Under the pieces are notes generated by a model that saw nothing but the letters and a program-made list of their open reading frames with translations, was not told where the DNA came from and ran no database searches. DNA of 64,000 nucleotides from JAYPHU01 sp964611435 (lineage in GTDB: Bacteria > Pseudomonadota > Alphaproteobacteria > Rhodospirillales > UBA2165): assembly GCA_964611435.1 (NCBI GenBank), contig CAZSXT010000001.1, forward strand, positions 344,143 to 408,142, written 5' to 3'. Position numbers and translations under genes: made by a program. Position 1 is the first letter of the stretch. Each line of letters starts with the position of its first letter. Shown in pieces: positions 16,980 to 25,899 of the stretch.

Positions 16980-18155
16980 TCAGACGAAATTTTGGTGGGT
17001 AACCGGGTTGCTGATCTCCCATAGGAACCTATTCACGTAGTGTTGCCGGCAATTCGACTCGCAGTCCCGATTCACATTTACAGTTTGAATTTTATCTTGG
17101 ACTTCTTTGTAACGATCACTTGCGAGGATTTCCGCAAAGGAGGTTTCGATGATATTGCCCATCAAAAACTCTTCTCGATTGAAGTTGAACCAGTGCCCGC
17201 AAGGAAATACAGAGCCGTCACCACTTATATTCAAGATAAACTGAGTGCCATAGCAAATGTCGTAGTCTTTCCAACCGCAGTTCGTGATTTTGTGCCACTT
17301 CACGGAAACCGTGTATGTATCTGTCGAGTAACTTTCAGCCTCCAGTAAAATGTCGTGAATATTTTGGTACCCATCCCTCGGCGCGTCTAACAAGCCGTCA
17401 TATGTATCTGAACAAGATTTAACGACAAAATAATCGACGCCGAGGTCCTGTCCCAATTTGGCGAGGGGAGCGATGTCGTTGAAATTTTCCTTGGTTACAA
17501 CCATTTGCAAGCCAATCGTGCAATCGTGTCCGCCCGACTTCTTAACCTCAACGAGTTCCCTCACATTTCTTAAAACCCGGTCTAATTGGCTTACCTGGTG
17601 AATTTGTTGAAAAGACTCCGGTGTAGCGGCGCTGATATTGACACGAAGCCACTTGAGACCAGAAAGAAGATTGGCAGGATCAAATTTGTCGAGGCGAACC
17701 GCATTGGTGGCCAAACTCAAATCCAAGTCTCGTGTTCTTGCGACTTGAACAATTTCATCCAGGTCTGGATGTAGCGTGTTTTCTCCTTCGCCGATGAGTG
17801 CAATGGAGCGCACGCCTGTTTCTTTGGCGTCGGAAAATAGCCTTAATACCGCTTCTCGCGGCATATTAAAGCGTCCCTTTTTGTCGGTGCCGTACCCGGA
17901 CCGACCTTGCAGGAAGCCATAGCAATAGGTGCACGCCATGTTGCATCCCGTAGAGATGCCCAGATCAATATGGAGAGGCGCAATTCGCTTTCCTGATTGC
18001 CACTCTGCCACTCGATCCAGGTGCCACAGCATTTTGTGGCCGTCCATGTTGTATTTATCGACAATTTTACGGGGACGCTCCACCAATAGCTCCTCATCAG
18101 ATGAAGGGATCCGTGGAAAATCATTGTTGTCCACGGTTGGTGCATGTTTTTGCAC
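16980..18155 (-). CDS. Radical SAM enzyme with C-terminal cysteine (SPASM-like) domain
   Basis: A 391-residue radical SAM protein. The iron-sulfur motif is STGCNMACTYCYG (CxxxCxxC) near residue 72. GEGENTLHPDL is the typical SAM-binding turn. The C-terminus has cysteines in DICYGTQF, FPCGHWFNF and RDCESNCRQHY, as in SPASM domains that hold extra iron-sulfur clusters. Such enzymes include sugar dehydrogenases or epimerases and peptide-modifying enzymes; no small precursor-peptide gene is apparent, and the reductase/aminotransferase neighbours favour a sugar substrate. The start is a GTG at 18155 with AGGTG a few bases upstream. It is the first gene of the leftward operon ending at 12778. Confidence 0.87.
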   Translation of the reverse strand: MQKHAPTVDNNDFPRIPSSDEELLVERPRKIVDKYNMDGHKMLWHLDRVAEWQSGKRIAPLHIDLGISTGCNMACTYCYGFLQGRSGYGTDKKGRFNMPREAVLRLFSDAKETGVRSIALIGEGENTLHPDLDEIVQVARTRDLDLSLATNAVRLDKFDPANLLSGLKWLRVNISAATPESFQQIHQVSQLDRVLRNVRELVEVKKSGGHDCTIGLQMVVTKENFNDIAPLAKLGQDLGVDYFVVKSCSDTYDGLLDAPRDGYQNIHDILLEAESYSTDTYTVSVKWHKITNCGWKDYDICYGTQFILNISGDGSVFPCGHWFNFNREEFLMGNIIETSFAEILASDRYKEVQDKIQTVNVNRDCESNCRQHYVNRFLWEISNPVTHQNFV

Positions 18156-18273
18156 GTTGGCACCTGCACTCTATCGCTTCTGTTAATTTGAATGTAGGAG
18201 TATCACATGAAATCCTAAAGAAAATTGAAATATTTTCATCAAAGTTAACGTGCAAAATTCTTAGAGCCGAGTC

Positions 18274-19470
18274 ATGAAAATTTGCGAGTCCGACATTCGT
18301 TATCAAGAGAATTGCCCCTGTTGCGGGGGAGAGATGCAGGTGATTGTTGAACTTCCACGGTTTCCGTTAACTGGCATTTATGTGCCGTCAACTGAAGTTG
18401 AGTTTCCCGTCCAGTTTGATCAGCGTCTTATAATTTGCAGTTCCTGTGGTCACATGGCTTTGTTCAACGCTTTGCCGCCAACGATGTTATACGGTCCCCA
18501 GAATGTGTACCGGACATCTGCTTCCCACATATCAAATGACGCCAGCGAGGTCTTTATCAACTTTGTCCGCCGAGTCTCATCAGATCGACGGTTTAGATGC
18601 GTTCTGGAAATTGGCTGCAATGACCTTTATTTGCTCAAAAAATTTGAATCGATGAGTGAGCGGCGGGTTGGAATTGATCCCATGTGGTCACATGCGGAGC
18701 CTCCAGAAACCGATATTCTGGTGCTGGGCGAGTACCTTGAAAATATTGATTACAGAGAGGCGCTTCCGGACGCACCCGACCTTATCATTTCTACGCATAA
18801 TCTAGAGCATATCTACGATCCATTGGCGGAGCTGCGAAGGTTGGTCGATGTAGCGGCCAACGATGCGTTCTTTGTTATGGAAGTCCCTGATGCAGACTCA
18901 ATGATCCGAAATCTGCGGTTTGATCAGGTTTATCATGAACATTATCACAACTTTAGTCTGCCGAGTTTTTTGGCCTTAATAGACGAATTAGGCTGCAGAT
19001 ACATTGACCACACCCGAAATTATATGAACTGGGGCGGTACTTTGCTCGTAGCCTTCGGAAAATCAGAGGGTGCTCACCGAGAAGTTTCCCCTCCAATTGT
19101 GGACCCAATTCGAGCTGATAACGTAATAACTCTGTACAACCTCTTTCGGCAGAGGATGGATAGCCTTTCTTACATGCTTGGTCATTACGGGCAGCCAATT
19201 TGGGGATATGGTGCCGGTCAGATGTTGCCTATGTTGGCCTATCACCTTGATTCAGATCTTGATTTTCTCGAAGGGTTGATCGATGACAATCCAGATCGTG
19301 CAGGACTGTATTATCCGCACCTCAAACCAAAAATATTTTCCTCGGACGATGTTCCCAGTCTGGCTGAATCCACGATCTTGATTACCGCACAAGACGCAGC
19401 TCGCCCAATATTGCGAAACTTGGACACCATAAACCCGAGGCGAATTATTTGTCCTCTGAATGCATTTTAA
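18274..19470 (+). CDS. Zinc-binding sugar C-methyltransferase-like protein
   Basis: A 398-residue three-part methyltransferase of the type that C-methylates keto-sugar nucleotides (TcaB9/NovU-like). An N-terminal zinc site is built from CPCCGGEM and ICSSCGH. The central domain has cofactor loop VLEIGCNDLYLLKK at about residue 109, NLEHIYDPLAEL, and the characteristic YHEHYHNFS. The C-terminal domain begins WGYGAGQMLPML. It would add a methyl carbon to a deoxysugar, in keeping with the nearby reductase and aminotransferase. It is transcribed alone between two leftward units, with 118 A+T-rich bases upstream. Confidence 0.88.
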   Translation: MKICESDIRYQENCPCCGGEMQVIVELPRFPLTGIYVPSTEVEFPVQFDQRLIICSSCGHMALFNALPPTMLYGPQNVYRTSASHISNDASEVFINFVRRVSSDRRFRCVLEIGCNDLYLLKKFESMSERRVGIDPMWSHAEPPETDILVLGEYLENIDYREALPDAPDLIISTHNLEHIYDPLAELRRLVDVAANDAFFVMEVPDADSMIRNLRFDQVYHEHYHNFSLPSFLALIDELGCRYIDHTRNYMNWGGTLLVAFGKSEGAHREVSPPIVDPIRADNVITLYNLFRQRMDSLSYMLGHYGQPIWGYGAGQMLPMLAYHLDSDLDFLEGLIDDNPDRAGLYYPHLKPKIFSSDDVPSLAESTILITAQDAARPILRNLDTINPRRIICPLNAF

Positions 19471-19476
19471 CTAAGT

Positions 19477-20307
19477 TCATTGCCGCAAAAATGCGTCAAT
19501 TATGGGGAGTGGTTGATCAGGAAAAAAAGCTTCTTCGACCGTTCGATTATTGGGGTTAGTTATTTTTTTTAGGGCGCTTTCAAGTTCAGTTTTAGCGTCC
19601 CTTAACGCCATTCCAGCTTCTAAAATTTCCAACATCAACTTATCGTTCACAAACTTATAAAGCCGGATATCGAATTCATTGAGTTTTGCCATCTCATCAA
19701 TTGTATCGGGGGAAAGCCACTCAGTTTGTTTTCGGACGTTTTGCCGTCGGTATAAACATGGGTCCCACCCAACCTGTCGGGAGAGAAGCAAGAGGGACTC
19801 ATCAAATAGTTCAATCGTTCCTGCAAACAAGAACTTTTCTTCCAGGTTTTGAATGGCAATCTTGAATTCGGTTTCTGAGAGAATGTAATCGCTGTGATAT
19901 CCCCCGATCAGCTTTGTCTGTTGGTTGGCAAAGAACTGAGGTTTATTTGAAAGCGCTTCATCCAGCGTCCAGGGAGTTCCGTTTTCTCGACAAAAATTAC
20001 TGAGATTGGTTTTGAGATTTTCATAGTAGCTTGAGATCGCCCGTGAGACTGGCTCACGCATAAACGTGATGTATCTGCTCGGACGGCTCAGGTTTTCATG
20101 TACGCCAAAGTTAAAATGACCGACAAGCGCTTTGTAGTCGTGCCGGCCGGCCATCAGCAAATAGTCCAGGTTCTCCAAAAGTTGCACATTTGGCTGATTG
20201 TAGTAAGTGATGACATTTTCCCGGCCATACTGCAGATCGAGGATGCTCCGCAAGGTCGTGCCGGCAGCTTTTGGAATGTGCATGAACAAGAGGAATGGGC
20301 TGGTCAT
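19477..20307 (-). CDS. Sulfotransferase, heparan 2-O-sulfotransferase-like family
   Basis: A third sulfotransferase, unlike the two TPR enzymes. From the ATG at 20307 it has 276 residues; a TTG at 20340 would add 11. The phosphosulfate loop is HIPKAAGTTLRSIL, directly at the N-terminus, and the 3'-phosphate segment is FMREPVSRAISSYYE. This family sulfates polysaccharide hydroxyls. A helical tail follows residue 200. Its stop is six bases from the stop of the convergent C-methyltransferase. It has no TPR repeats or signal peptide. Confidence 0.85.
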   Translation of the reverse strand: MTSPFLLFMHIPKAAGTTLRSILDLQYGRENVITYYNQPNVQLLENLDYLLMAGRHDYKALVGHFNFGVHENLSRPSRYITFMREPVSRAISSYYENLKTNLSNFCRENGTPWTLDEALSNKPQFFANQQTKLIGGYHSDYILSETEFKIAIQNLEEKFLFAGTIELFDESLLLLSRQVGWDPCLYRRQNVRKQTEWLSPDTIDEMAKLNEFDIRLYKFVNDKLMLEILEAGMALRDAKTELESALKKITNPNNRTVEEAFFPDQPLPIIDAFLRQ

Positions 20308-20564
20308 GAGAGGGTGAGGCTCCAATCCGAAGGTCTTCAATTGCGTGAAATTTATCAGCCGATATTTAACGTTCCATGAAGTCCGTAATAAACTAGGGCA
20401 TCCTGGCGCTGCCGACAGGATAGTGGCGGATTGACCGGAACATGGTAAGATTTAGGCTCTGTTACTTTCCGCAAAGGGTATTTCTATCAGGAAAGAAAAT
20501 TTGCAATTAAGAATAATTAGCAATTGAAAACAAAAATTTGAGGTGATAGAGGTTGTCTATCATT

Positions 20565-20579
20565 TGAGAATAATTCTCA
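20565..20579 (+). promoter_or_regulatory. Fur-like iron box upstream of the ferric transporter
   Basis: TGAGAATAATTCTCA is a perfect 7-1-7 inverted repeat centred on 20572, differing from the Fur 7-1-7 consensus TGATAATNATTATCA only at one symmetric position in each arm. It ends 34 bases before the ATG of the iron-binding protein. A weaker related sequence lies at 20508-20522, and a GATAGA/TCTATC inverted repeat at 20545-20561. Fur with iron bound would repress the operon. Binding by a related alphaproteobacterial regulator (Irr or RirA) is less likely from the sequence. Confidence 0.6.
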
Positions 20580-20613
20580 TTTGCGAAACTATGGACTAGT
20601 ACAGGAAACTGAA

Positions 20614-21657
20614 ATGCGAACGTATAAATCTCGACTTCGTTCTTACTTGGCCGCCGGGTTGGTGGCCGTGGTCTTGGGAATGCCGGTTGCCTCGCAGGCG
20701 GCCGAGGTGGTCAATCTTTATTCCTATCGGCAGCCGTTCCTGATCAACCAGTTCCTGAAGGAATTCACGAAGCAGACCGGCATTAAGGTCAATGTGGTGT
20801 TTGCCCAGAAGGGGATGCTGGAACGACTAAAGGCAGAAGGGCGTAACACCCCTGCAGACGCCGTGCTGACTGTCGATATCGCGCGGTTGAGCGCCATCGC
20901 CAAGGCCGATCTTCTGGCGCCGGTCAGTTCACCCGTGCTCGACAAAAACATTCCGGCCCAATACCGTCACCCGCAGGGACTATGGTACGGGCTGACAACC
21001 CGGGCGCGGGTTGTCTATGCGTCCAAGGATCGGGTGAAAGATGGCGAGATCGAAACTTATGCCGATCTCGCCAGCCCCCGGTTTAAGGGCAAGGTTTGTA
21101 CCCGGTCCGGCAAGCACGATTATACACTCTCCTTGATCGCCGCCATGGTGGCCGAAAAGGGGGAACAGGCGGCTGAAGACTTCGTCCGCAAACTGAAAGC
21201 CAATCTGGCGCGTAAGCCCAAGGGCAATGACCGGGCGCAGGTGAAGGCCATCAACGAAGGCCTGTGCGATGTGTCCCTGGGCAACACCTATTACATGGGA
21301 CAAATGGCGACCAACGAGAAGAACCCCGAACAAAAGGACTGGGCCAATGCGGTCCGGATCGTGTTTCCCACGGTGAACGGTACGGGCACCCACGTGAACA
21401 TTTCAGGCGCCGCGATTACCAAGCATGGAAAGAACAAGGAAAATGCCCGGAAGCTTCTTGAGTTCCTAAGCGATTCCTTTGCGCAGAAAATGTACGCGGA
21501 ACAGAATTTCGAATATCCGGTGAAGGCTGGCGTCGCCTGGCATCCGATGGTCAAATCCTGGGGCAGCTTTACCCCGAGTGAAATCAATTTGGAGACTATC
21601 GCCAAGCATCGGGCGACGGCGACCAAAATTATGGATAGGGTGAATTTCGACGGTTAA
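20614..21657 (+). CDS. Ferric iron ABC transporter, periplasmic binding protein (FbpA/FutA-like)
   Basis: A 347-residue periplasmic protein that captures ferric iron. The start is taken at ATG 20614, with AGGAAA upstream, rather than a TTG at 20581; this places a classic signal peptide (basic start, LAAGLVAVVLGMPVASQA, cleavage before AEVVN) at the N-terminus. Mature-protein features include VVNLYSYRQPFL, VVFAQKGMLERL and the conserved tyrosine pair in GNTYYMGQM that ligates iron in this family. It is followed by its permease and ATPase. Iron control is suggested by the Fur-like box upstream. Confidence 0.93.
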   Translation: MRTYKSRLRSYLAAGLVAVVLGMPVASQAAEVVNLYSYRQPFLINQFLKEFTKQTGIKVNVVFAQKGMLERLKAEGRNTPADAVLTVDIARLSAIAKADLLAPVSSPVLDKNIPAQYRHPQGLWYGLTTRARVVYASKDRVKDGEIETYADLASPRFKGKVCTRSGKHDYTLSLIAAMVAEKGEQAAEDFVRKLKANLARKPKGNDRAQVKAINEGLCDVSLGNTYYMGQMATNEKNPEQKDWANAVRIVFPTVNGTGTHVNISGAAITKHGKNKENARKLLEFLSDSFAQKMYAEQNFEYPVKAGVAWHPMVKSWGSFTPSEINLETIAKHRATATKIMDRVNFDG

Positions 21658-21739
21658 CTCGCCGAAGATATCCAAGCGTTGAGGCCGGCCTCGTGAACGC
21701 GGGGCCGTTTCTCTGCGATTCAGACGCACTGGGAGGCGG

Positions 21740-23455
21740 ATGACGACGACACAAACACTTACGCCCAACGCCGGGTTTAAAGCTGAGGCGGCTGGCGCCG
21801 GCAGGTTCGACGGCTGGACCTTCGGGGCCAGCCTTGTGGCTCTGGCCATTGCCGTCCCGTTGCTGACGGTCATCGGGCTTGCGCTATTTCCGGCGGAAAA
21901 TATTTGGGGTCATCTGGCGTCCACAGTTTTGCCGCGCTTGATGTGGACAACTCTGTTGCTGATGGCGGGAGTCGCCATCGGCACGACCTTGATCGGCGTG
22001 GGCTCGGCCTGGCTGGTCGGCACGTACCAGTTCCCCGGCCGCCGAATATTTGAGTGGGCGCTTTTGTTGCCCCTGGCGGTGCCGTCTTATGTCATCGCGT
22101 TTGTCTACACCGACCTTCTGGAATACGCCGGACCGGTACAGGGAGTGCTGCGCGATGTATTCGGCTGGACCACGCCCCATGACTATTGGTTTCCGGATAT
22201 CCGGTCGTTGGGCGGCGCGATCGCTATGATGTCTCTGGTGCTCTACCCGTATGTTTACCTACTGACCCGCGCGGCATTTTTGGAACAGTCGGCCGGTGTG
22301 CTGGAAGTCGCTCGGACTCTGGGCCGTAGTCCCTGGCAGGAGTTCATTCAGGTGGCGGTGCCCCTGGCTCGGCCATCGATCGTCGTCGGGGTTTCCTTGG
22401 CTATGATGGAAACCTTGAACGATTTCGGCACAGTCGATTTCTTTGGCGTGCAGACTCTTACCCTCGGCATCTTTGATGTTTGGCTGAACATGAATAACGT
22501 GGGTGGCGCGGCGCAGATCGCCATTTTAATGCTGGCCGTGGTAATTGGATTGATCTTCGCCGAACGCTATGCGCGGCGCAAACAACGCTTTCACCACAGC
22601 GCCCGCCGCTACAAACGGCCTGGCCGGAAGAAACTGTCCCCATTTTGGGGGATGCTGGCCATCCTCGCCTGCCTGGCGCCGCTGGGGCTGGGCTTCATCC
22701 TGCCGTTGTCGATCTTGGGCGCGGATTCCTACGTGCATTTCGACGAAGTGCTGGAAAGCGGTTTTGCCGGTAGTGCATTGAACAGTCTAATGCTTTCCGG
22801 TCTGGCGGCGTTGTTCGCGGTTTCTGTGGGTGTGTTCCTGGCCTACGGCATTCGCCTGCGCGGACATCGTTTTCTGGTTGTGGTTACCCGGTTTGCCAGC
22901 GTTGGGTATGCGGTGCCGGGCGCAGTGCTTGCCATCGGCGTTCTGATCCCCATGGCCTGGTTTGACAACCAATTAGACGGGTTTTTAAGGGACGCGTTTG
23001 ATATCTCCAGCGGGCTGTTGCTCAGCGGGACAATTGCCGCGCTGACTTTTGCCTATGTCGTCCGGTTTCTGGCCCTCTCGTTGGGTGCGGTTGAAACCAG
23101 CCTGGGCCGGATCACAGCAAATATCGACGGCGCGGCCCGGGCGCTTGGCGCAACGCCCGGTCAGGCGCTGATAAAGGTTCATCTCCCCATTATCCGGGCC
23201 AGCCTGCTGACCGCCGCGATCTTGGTTTTTGTCGATGGGATGAAAGAACTGCCGATGACCACAGTCATGCGGCCCTTTAATTTTGAGACCTTGGCAACCC
23301 AAGTTCACCAGTTCGCCTCGGCAGAACAATTCGAGCAGGCGGCCCCTGCGGCATTGGCAATTGTCGCCGTAGGTATTATTCCCGTGATCTTTCTGAGCCT
23401 AGCCATGAACCGGGCCGTCTATGGTCGGGATGACGCCGCCGAAGGAATGATCTGA
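21740..23455 (+). CDS. Ferric iron ABC transporter permease (FbpB-like)
   Basis: A 571-residue fused permease with two copies of the membrane-domain module and about 12 hydrophobic segments. The EAA-type loops that contact the ATPase are VARTLGRSPWQEFIQVAVPL (first half) and GAARALGATPGQALIKVHLP (second half). It starts at ATG 21740 with GGAGG upstream and overlaps the ATPase start by one base. It forms the inner-membrane channel for ferric iron delivered by the upstream binding protein. Confidence 0.93.
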   Translation: MTTTQTLTPNAGFKAEAAGAGRFDGWTFGASLVALAIAVPLLTVIGLALFPAENIWGHLASTVLPRLMWTTLLLMAGVAIGTTLIGVGSAWLVGTYQFPGRRIFEWALLLPLAVPSYVIAFVYTDLLEYAGPVQGVLRDVFGWTTPHDYWFPDIRSLGGAIAMMSLVLYPYVYLLTRAAFLEQSAGVLEVARTLGRSPWQEFIQVAVPLARPSIVVGVSLAMMETLNDFGTVDFFGVQTLTLGIFDVWLNMNNVGGAAQIAILMLAVVIGLIFAERYARRKQRFHHSARRYKRPGRKKLSPFWGMLAILACLAPLGLGFILPLSILGADSYVHFDEVLESGFAGSALNSLMLSGLAALFAVSVGVFLAYGIRLRGHRFLVVVTRFASVGYAVPGAVLAIGVLIPMAWFDNQLDGFLRDAFDISSGLLLSGTIAALTFAYVVRFLALSLGAVETSLGRITANIDGAARALGATPGQALIKVHLPIIRASLLTAAILVFVDGMKELPMTTVMRPFNFETLATQVHQFASAEQFEQAAPAALAIVAVGIIPVIFLSLAMNRAVYGRDDAAEGMI

Positions 23456-24531
23456 TGGGTCTCTACATCGAAAATGTTTCACACGCATACGGCGGGCACC
23501 GCATCTTCGACGATCTGTCGATTTCGGTGCCGTCCGGCGACATCGCGTGTCTGTTGGGACCATCCGGATGCGGCAAGACAACTCTGCTGCGGCTGGCGGC
23601 CGGATTGGAAAGTCTGCAAAAAGGGGAGATCAGATTTTCCGACCGGTTGGTGGCGTCTGCCGAATTTTCCGTCCCGCCGGAACAACGCGGCGTCGGCCTG
23701 ATGTTTCAGGATTTTGCCCTGTTTCCTCACCTCAATGTGGCTGACAACGTAGCGTTCGGCATATCGCATTTATCGGCAGCCGAGAAACAGTTGCGGATCG
23801 AAGAAGTGCTGCAACAAGTCACTATGCAGGACTACGCGGATGCCTATCCCCATACGCTTTCCGGCGGGCAACAGCAGCGTGTGGCGCTGGCGAGAGCTCT
23901 GGCGCCCCGGCCGGCAGTCATGCTGTTGGATGAGCCGTTCTCGGGCCTTGATCAGAGTATGCGGATTCAAATCCGGGAAGAGACGTTGGGCATTTTGAAA
24001 ACGGCCGGTGTGGCGACGCTGATGGTAACCCATAATCCGGATGAGGCCATGTTCATGGCGGATCGAATCATGGTCATGGGCCCTCATGGCGCGGTGTTGC
24101 AGGAAGGCACGCCGAACGAGGTTTATGCAGCGCCGGTCCATCCGTACGTGGCGTCCTTCTTTGGTCAGGTGAATCAACTAAAGGGATCCGCCGCAGGCGG
24201 TAAAATAGAAACGATCCTGGGCGATTTACCCGTGCCGGCTTGTCGTGAAAGCTGCACGGTTGATGTGGTCATTCGGCCTCATGGCATCAAGCTCTCGGAA
24301 GATGGAGATAAGGGCGTGCCCGTGGAAATCCTGAACGCTCGCCCACTTGGCCGAAATACATTTATCCGCTTCAGGGTCAAAGGGCAGGGGGCAGATATCC
24401 CGGATTTCCATTGCCGAAAGCCAGGCGTTTTTCCGGCAAGCCCGAAGGGAGAGGTGCGGGCTTGGATCGATCCTGGTAGCGCCTTTGTCTTTCCTCAAAC
24501 CGCCGGCGAGGCGGGAGAAGACCCTGAATAA
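23455..24531 (+). CDS. Ferric iron ABC transporter ATPase (FbpC-like)
   Basis: A 358-residue ATPase. Walker A is GPSGCGKTT near residue 38, the signature is LSGGQQQRVALARAL, Walker B is VMLLDEPFSGLD, and the H-loop is MVTHNPDEAM. A regulatory TOBE-like domain occupies about 240-350. It powers the iron importer. The ATG overlaps the permease stop (TGATG), typical of translational coupling. Confidence 0.93.
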   Translation: MGLYIENVSHAYGGHRIFDDLSISVPSGDIACLLGPSGCGKTTLLRLAAGLESLQKGEIRFSDRLVASAEFSVPPEQRGVGLMFQDFALFPHLNVADNVAFGISHLSAAEKQLRIEEVLQQVTMQDYADAYPHTLSGGQQQRVALARALAPRPAVMLLDEPFSGLDQSMRIQIREETLGILKTAGVATLMVTHNPDEAMFMADRIMVMGPHGAVLQEGTPNEVYAAPVHPYVASFFGQVNQLKGSAAGGKIETILGDLPVPACRESCTVDVVIRPHGIKLSEDGDKGVPVEILNARPLGRNTFIRFRVKGQGADIPDFHCRKPGVFPASPKGEVRAWIDPGSAFVFPQTAGEAGEDPE

Positions 24532-24644
24532 CTACAGGCTTTGTGGGTTTTTCCCTTCCTCATACGGCTTTGGCGTGTCATAGTCCCGCCCGGCTCAAAG
24601 GGCCCTCCAAGGAAAAGACGAGAGAAACCGAAGGGAACCAGGGT

Positions 24645-25868
24645 ATGCGTGCAGGACGGGACGACGCCCGCGTTCTGATTTACAGCCACGACAGTTTCGG
24701 TCTCGGGCACTTGCGCCGTTGCCGGGCGATTGCCCATTCACTGGTAGGGGCGTTCAATAAGCTCTCGGTTCTGATCCTTTCCGGGTCACCCATTATCGGC
24801 AGCTTCGATTTTCGTGCCCGCGTGGATTTTGTGCGGGTGCCCGGCGTCATCAAGCTGCGTAACGGCGAATACACCTCGCTGAATCTGCATCTGGATATCG
24901 AACAGACGATGGCGCTGCGCGGCTCGATCATCGAGCACACGGCCGACGTCTTCGATCCCGATATCTTCATCGTGGACAAGGAGCCTTTGGGCCTCCGAGG
25001 TGAGGTTGCCGACACGTTACAGATGCTGAAAGACCGGGGTACGCCTCTGGTGCTGGGCCTCCGAGATGTGATGGACGAGCCGGCATTGTTGGTGCCGGAG
25101 TGGGAGCGCAAGAACGTGTTGCCGGCTTTGCAGGAGCTCTATGACGAAATGTGGGTCTATGGCCTGCCGCAGTTTTATGACCCGTTGTCGGGCGTCAATC
25201 TGCCGGACTCCGTCCGACGGAAATTGATCTATACGGGCTATCTGCGTTATTCATTGCCGGATGCGTCATCCGTCCTATCCACATCCATCGGCGAGGACCC
25301 CTACATTCTGGTTACCGCAGGCGGGGGTGGTGACGGTGATGATATGGTGGATTGGGTCCTCTCGGCATACGAGACCGACCGGAATATCCCCCATCGCGCA
25401 GTGGTGGTTTTCGGTCCTTTCATGCAACCCGAAGATCAGGAAGGATTCCTCAAAAGGATCGACGACTTGGACCGGGTGACGGCGATCACTTTCGACGCCC
25501 ATATCGAACACTTGATGGAAGGCGCCGTCGGCGTTGTCGCCATGGGCGGCTACAACACGTTCTGCGAAATACTGTCCTTTGACAAACCGGGGATCATCGT
25601 GCCTCGCACCAAGCCCCGCATGGAACAGTATATCCGGGCAGCGCGGGCGCAGGAGCTGGGACTCGTCTCCATGCTACAAATTGAAGACGGCAAGGACCCG
25701 GCCCGCATGGCGACGGCGCTGCGCCAACTGACCCAACAGAAACGTCCATCGGACGTGGTTTTGCCGGGATTGCTTGACGGTTTGCCCAGTATCAACCGTT
25801 TGACCAGCCGTCACTTGGCGCGGTCACTGCCCAGCGAGCTATCCGTTGTGCGCAAAATATCTTCGTGA
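24645..25868 (+). CDS. Predicted glycosyltransferase, MurG/COG4671-like
   Basis: A 407-residue GT-B-fold protein. The start is ATG 24645, preceded by AAGGGA eight bases upstream; a longer frame to 24543 lacks support. The N-terminal half opens RVLIYSHDSFGLGHLRRC, the loop that in MurG-like enzymes holds the acceptor. The C-terminal half has YILVTAGGGGDG and GGYNTFCEILSFDKPGIIVP, where the sugar nucleotide binds. Substrates are unknown. It opens a five-gene set with two GT4 enzymes, a phosphatase and a second protein of the same family at 28843, which shares GIGHLKRATTLA and GGYNTVMEVL. Confidence 0.85.
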   Translation: MRAGRDDARVLIYSHDSFGLGHLRRCRAIAHSLVGAFNKLSVLILSGSPIIGSFDFRARVDFVRVPGVIKLRNGEYTSLNLHLDIEQTMALRGSIIEHTADVFDPDIFIVDKEPLGLRGEVADTLQMLKDRGTPLVLGLRDVMDEPALLVPEWERKNVLPALQELYDEMWVYGLPQFYDPLSGVNLPDSVRRKLIYTGYLRYSLPDASSVLSTSIGEDPYILVTAGGGGDGDDMVDWVLSAYETDRNIPHRAVVVFGPFMQPEDQEGFLKRIDDLDRVTAITFDAHIEHLMEGAVGVVAMGGYNTFCEILSFDKPGIIVPRTKPRMEQYIRAARAQELGLVSMLQIEDGKDPARMATALRQLTQQKRPSDVVLPGLLDGLPSINRLTSRHLARSLPSELSVVRKISS

Positions 25869-25899
25869 TTACAATTCTCTAAGCGACTATTTTGTGCGG

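Noticed and set aside
24543..24644. Extended N-terminus of the first glycosyltransferase
   Set aside because: The upstream frame has no ribosome-binding site and reads unlike the family; ATG 24645 has AAGGGA at proper spacing.
25846..25899. Extended start of the GT4 gene inside the preceding gene
   Set aside because: The extension begins at a TTG within the previous coding sequence, and the family normally starts at the motif that follows ATG 25900.
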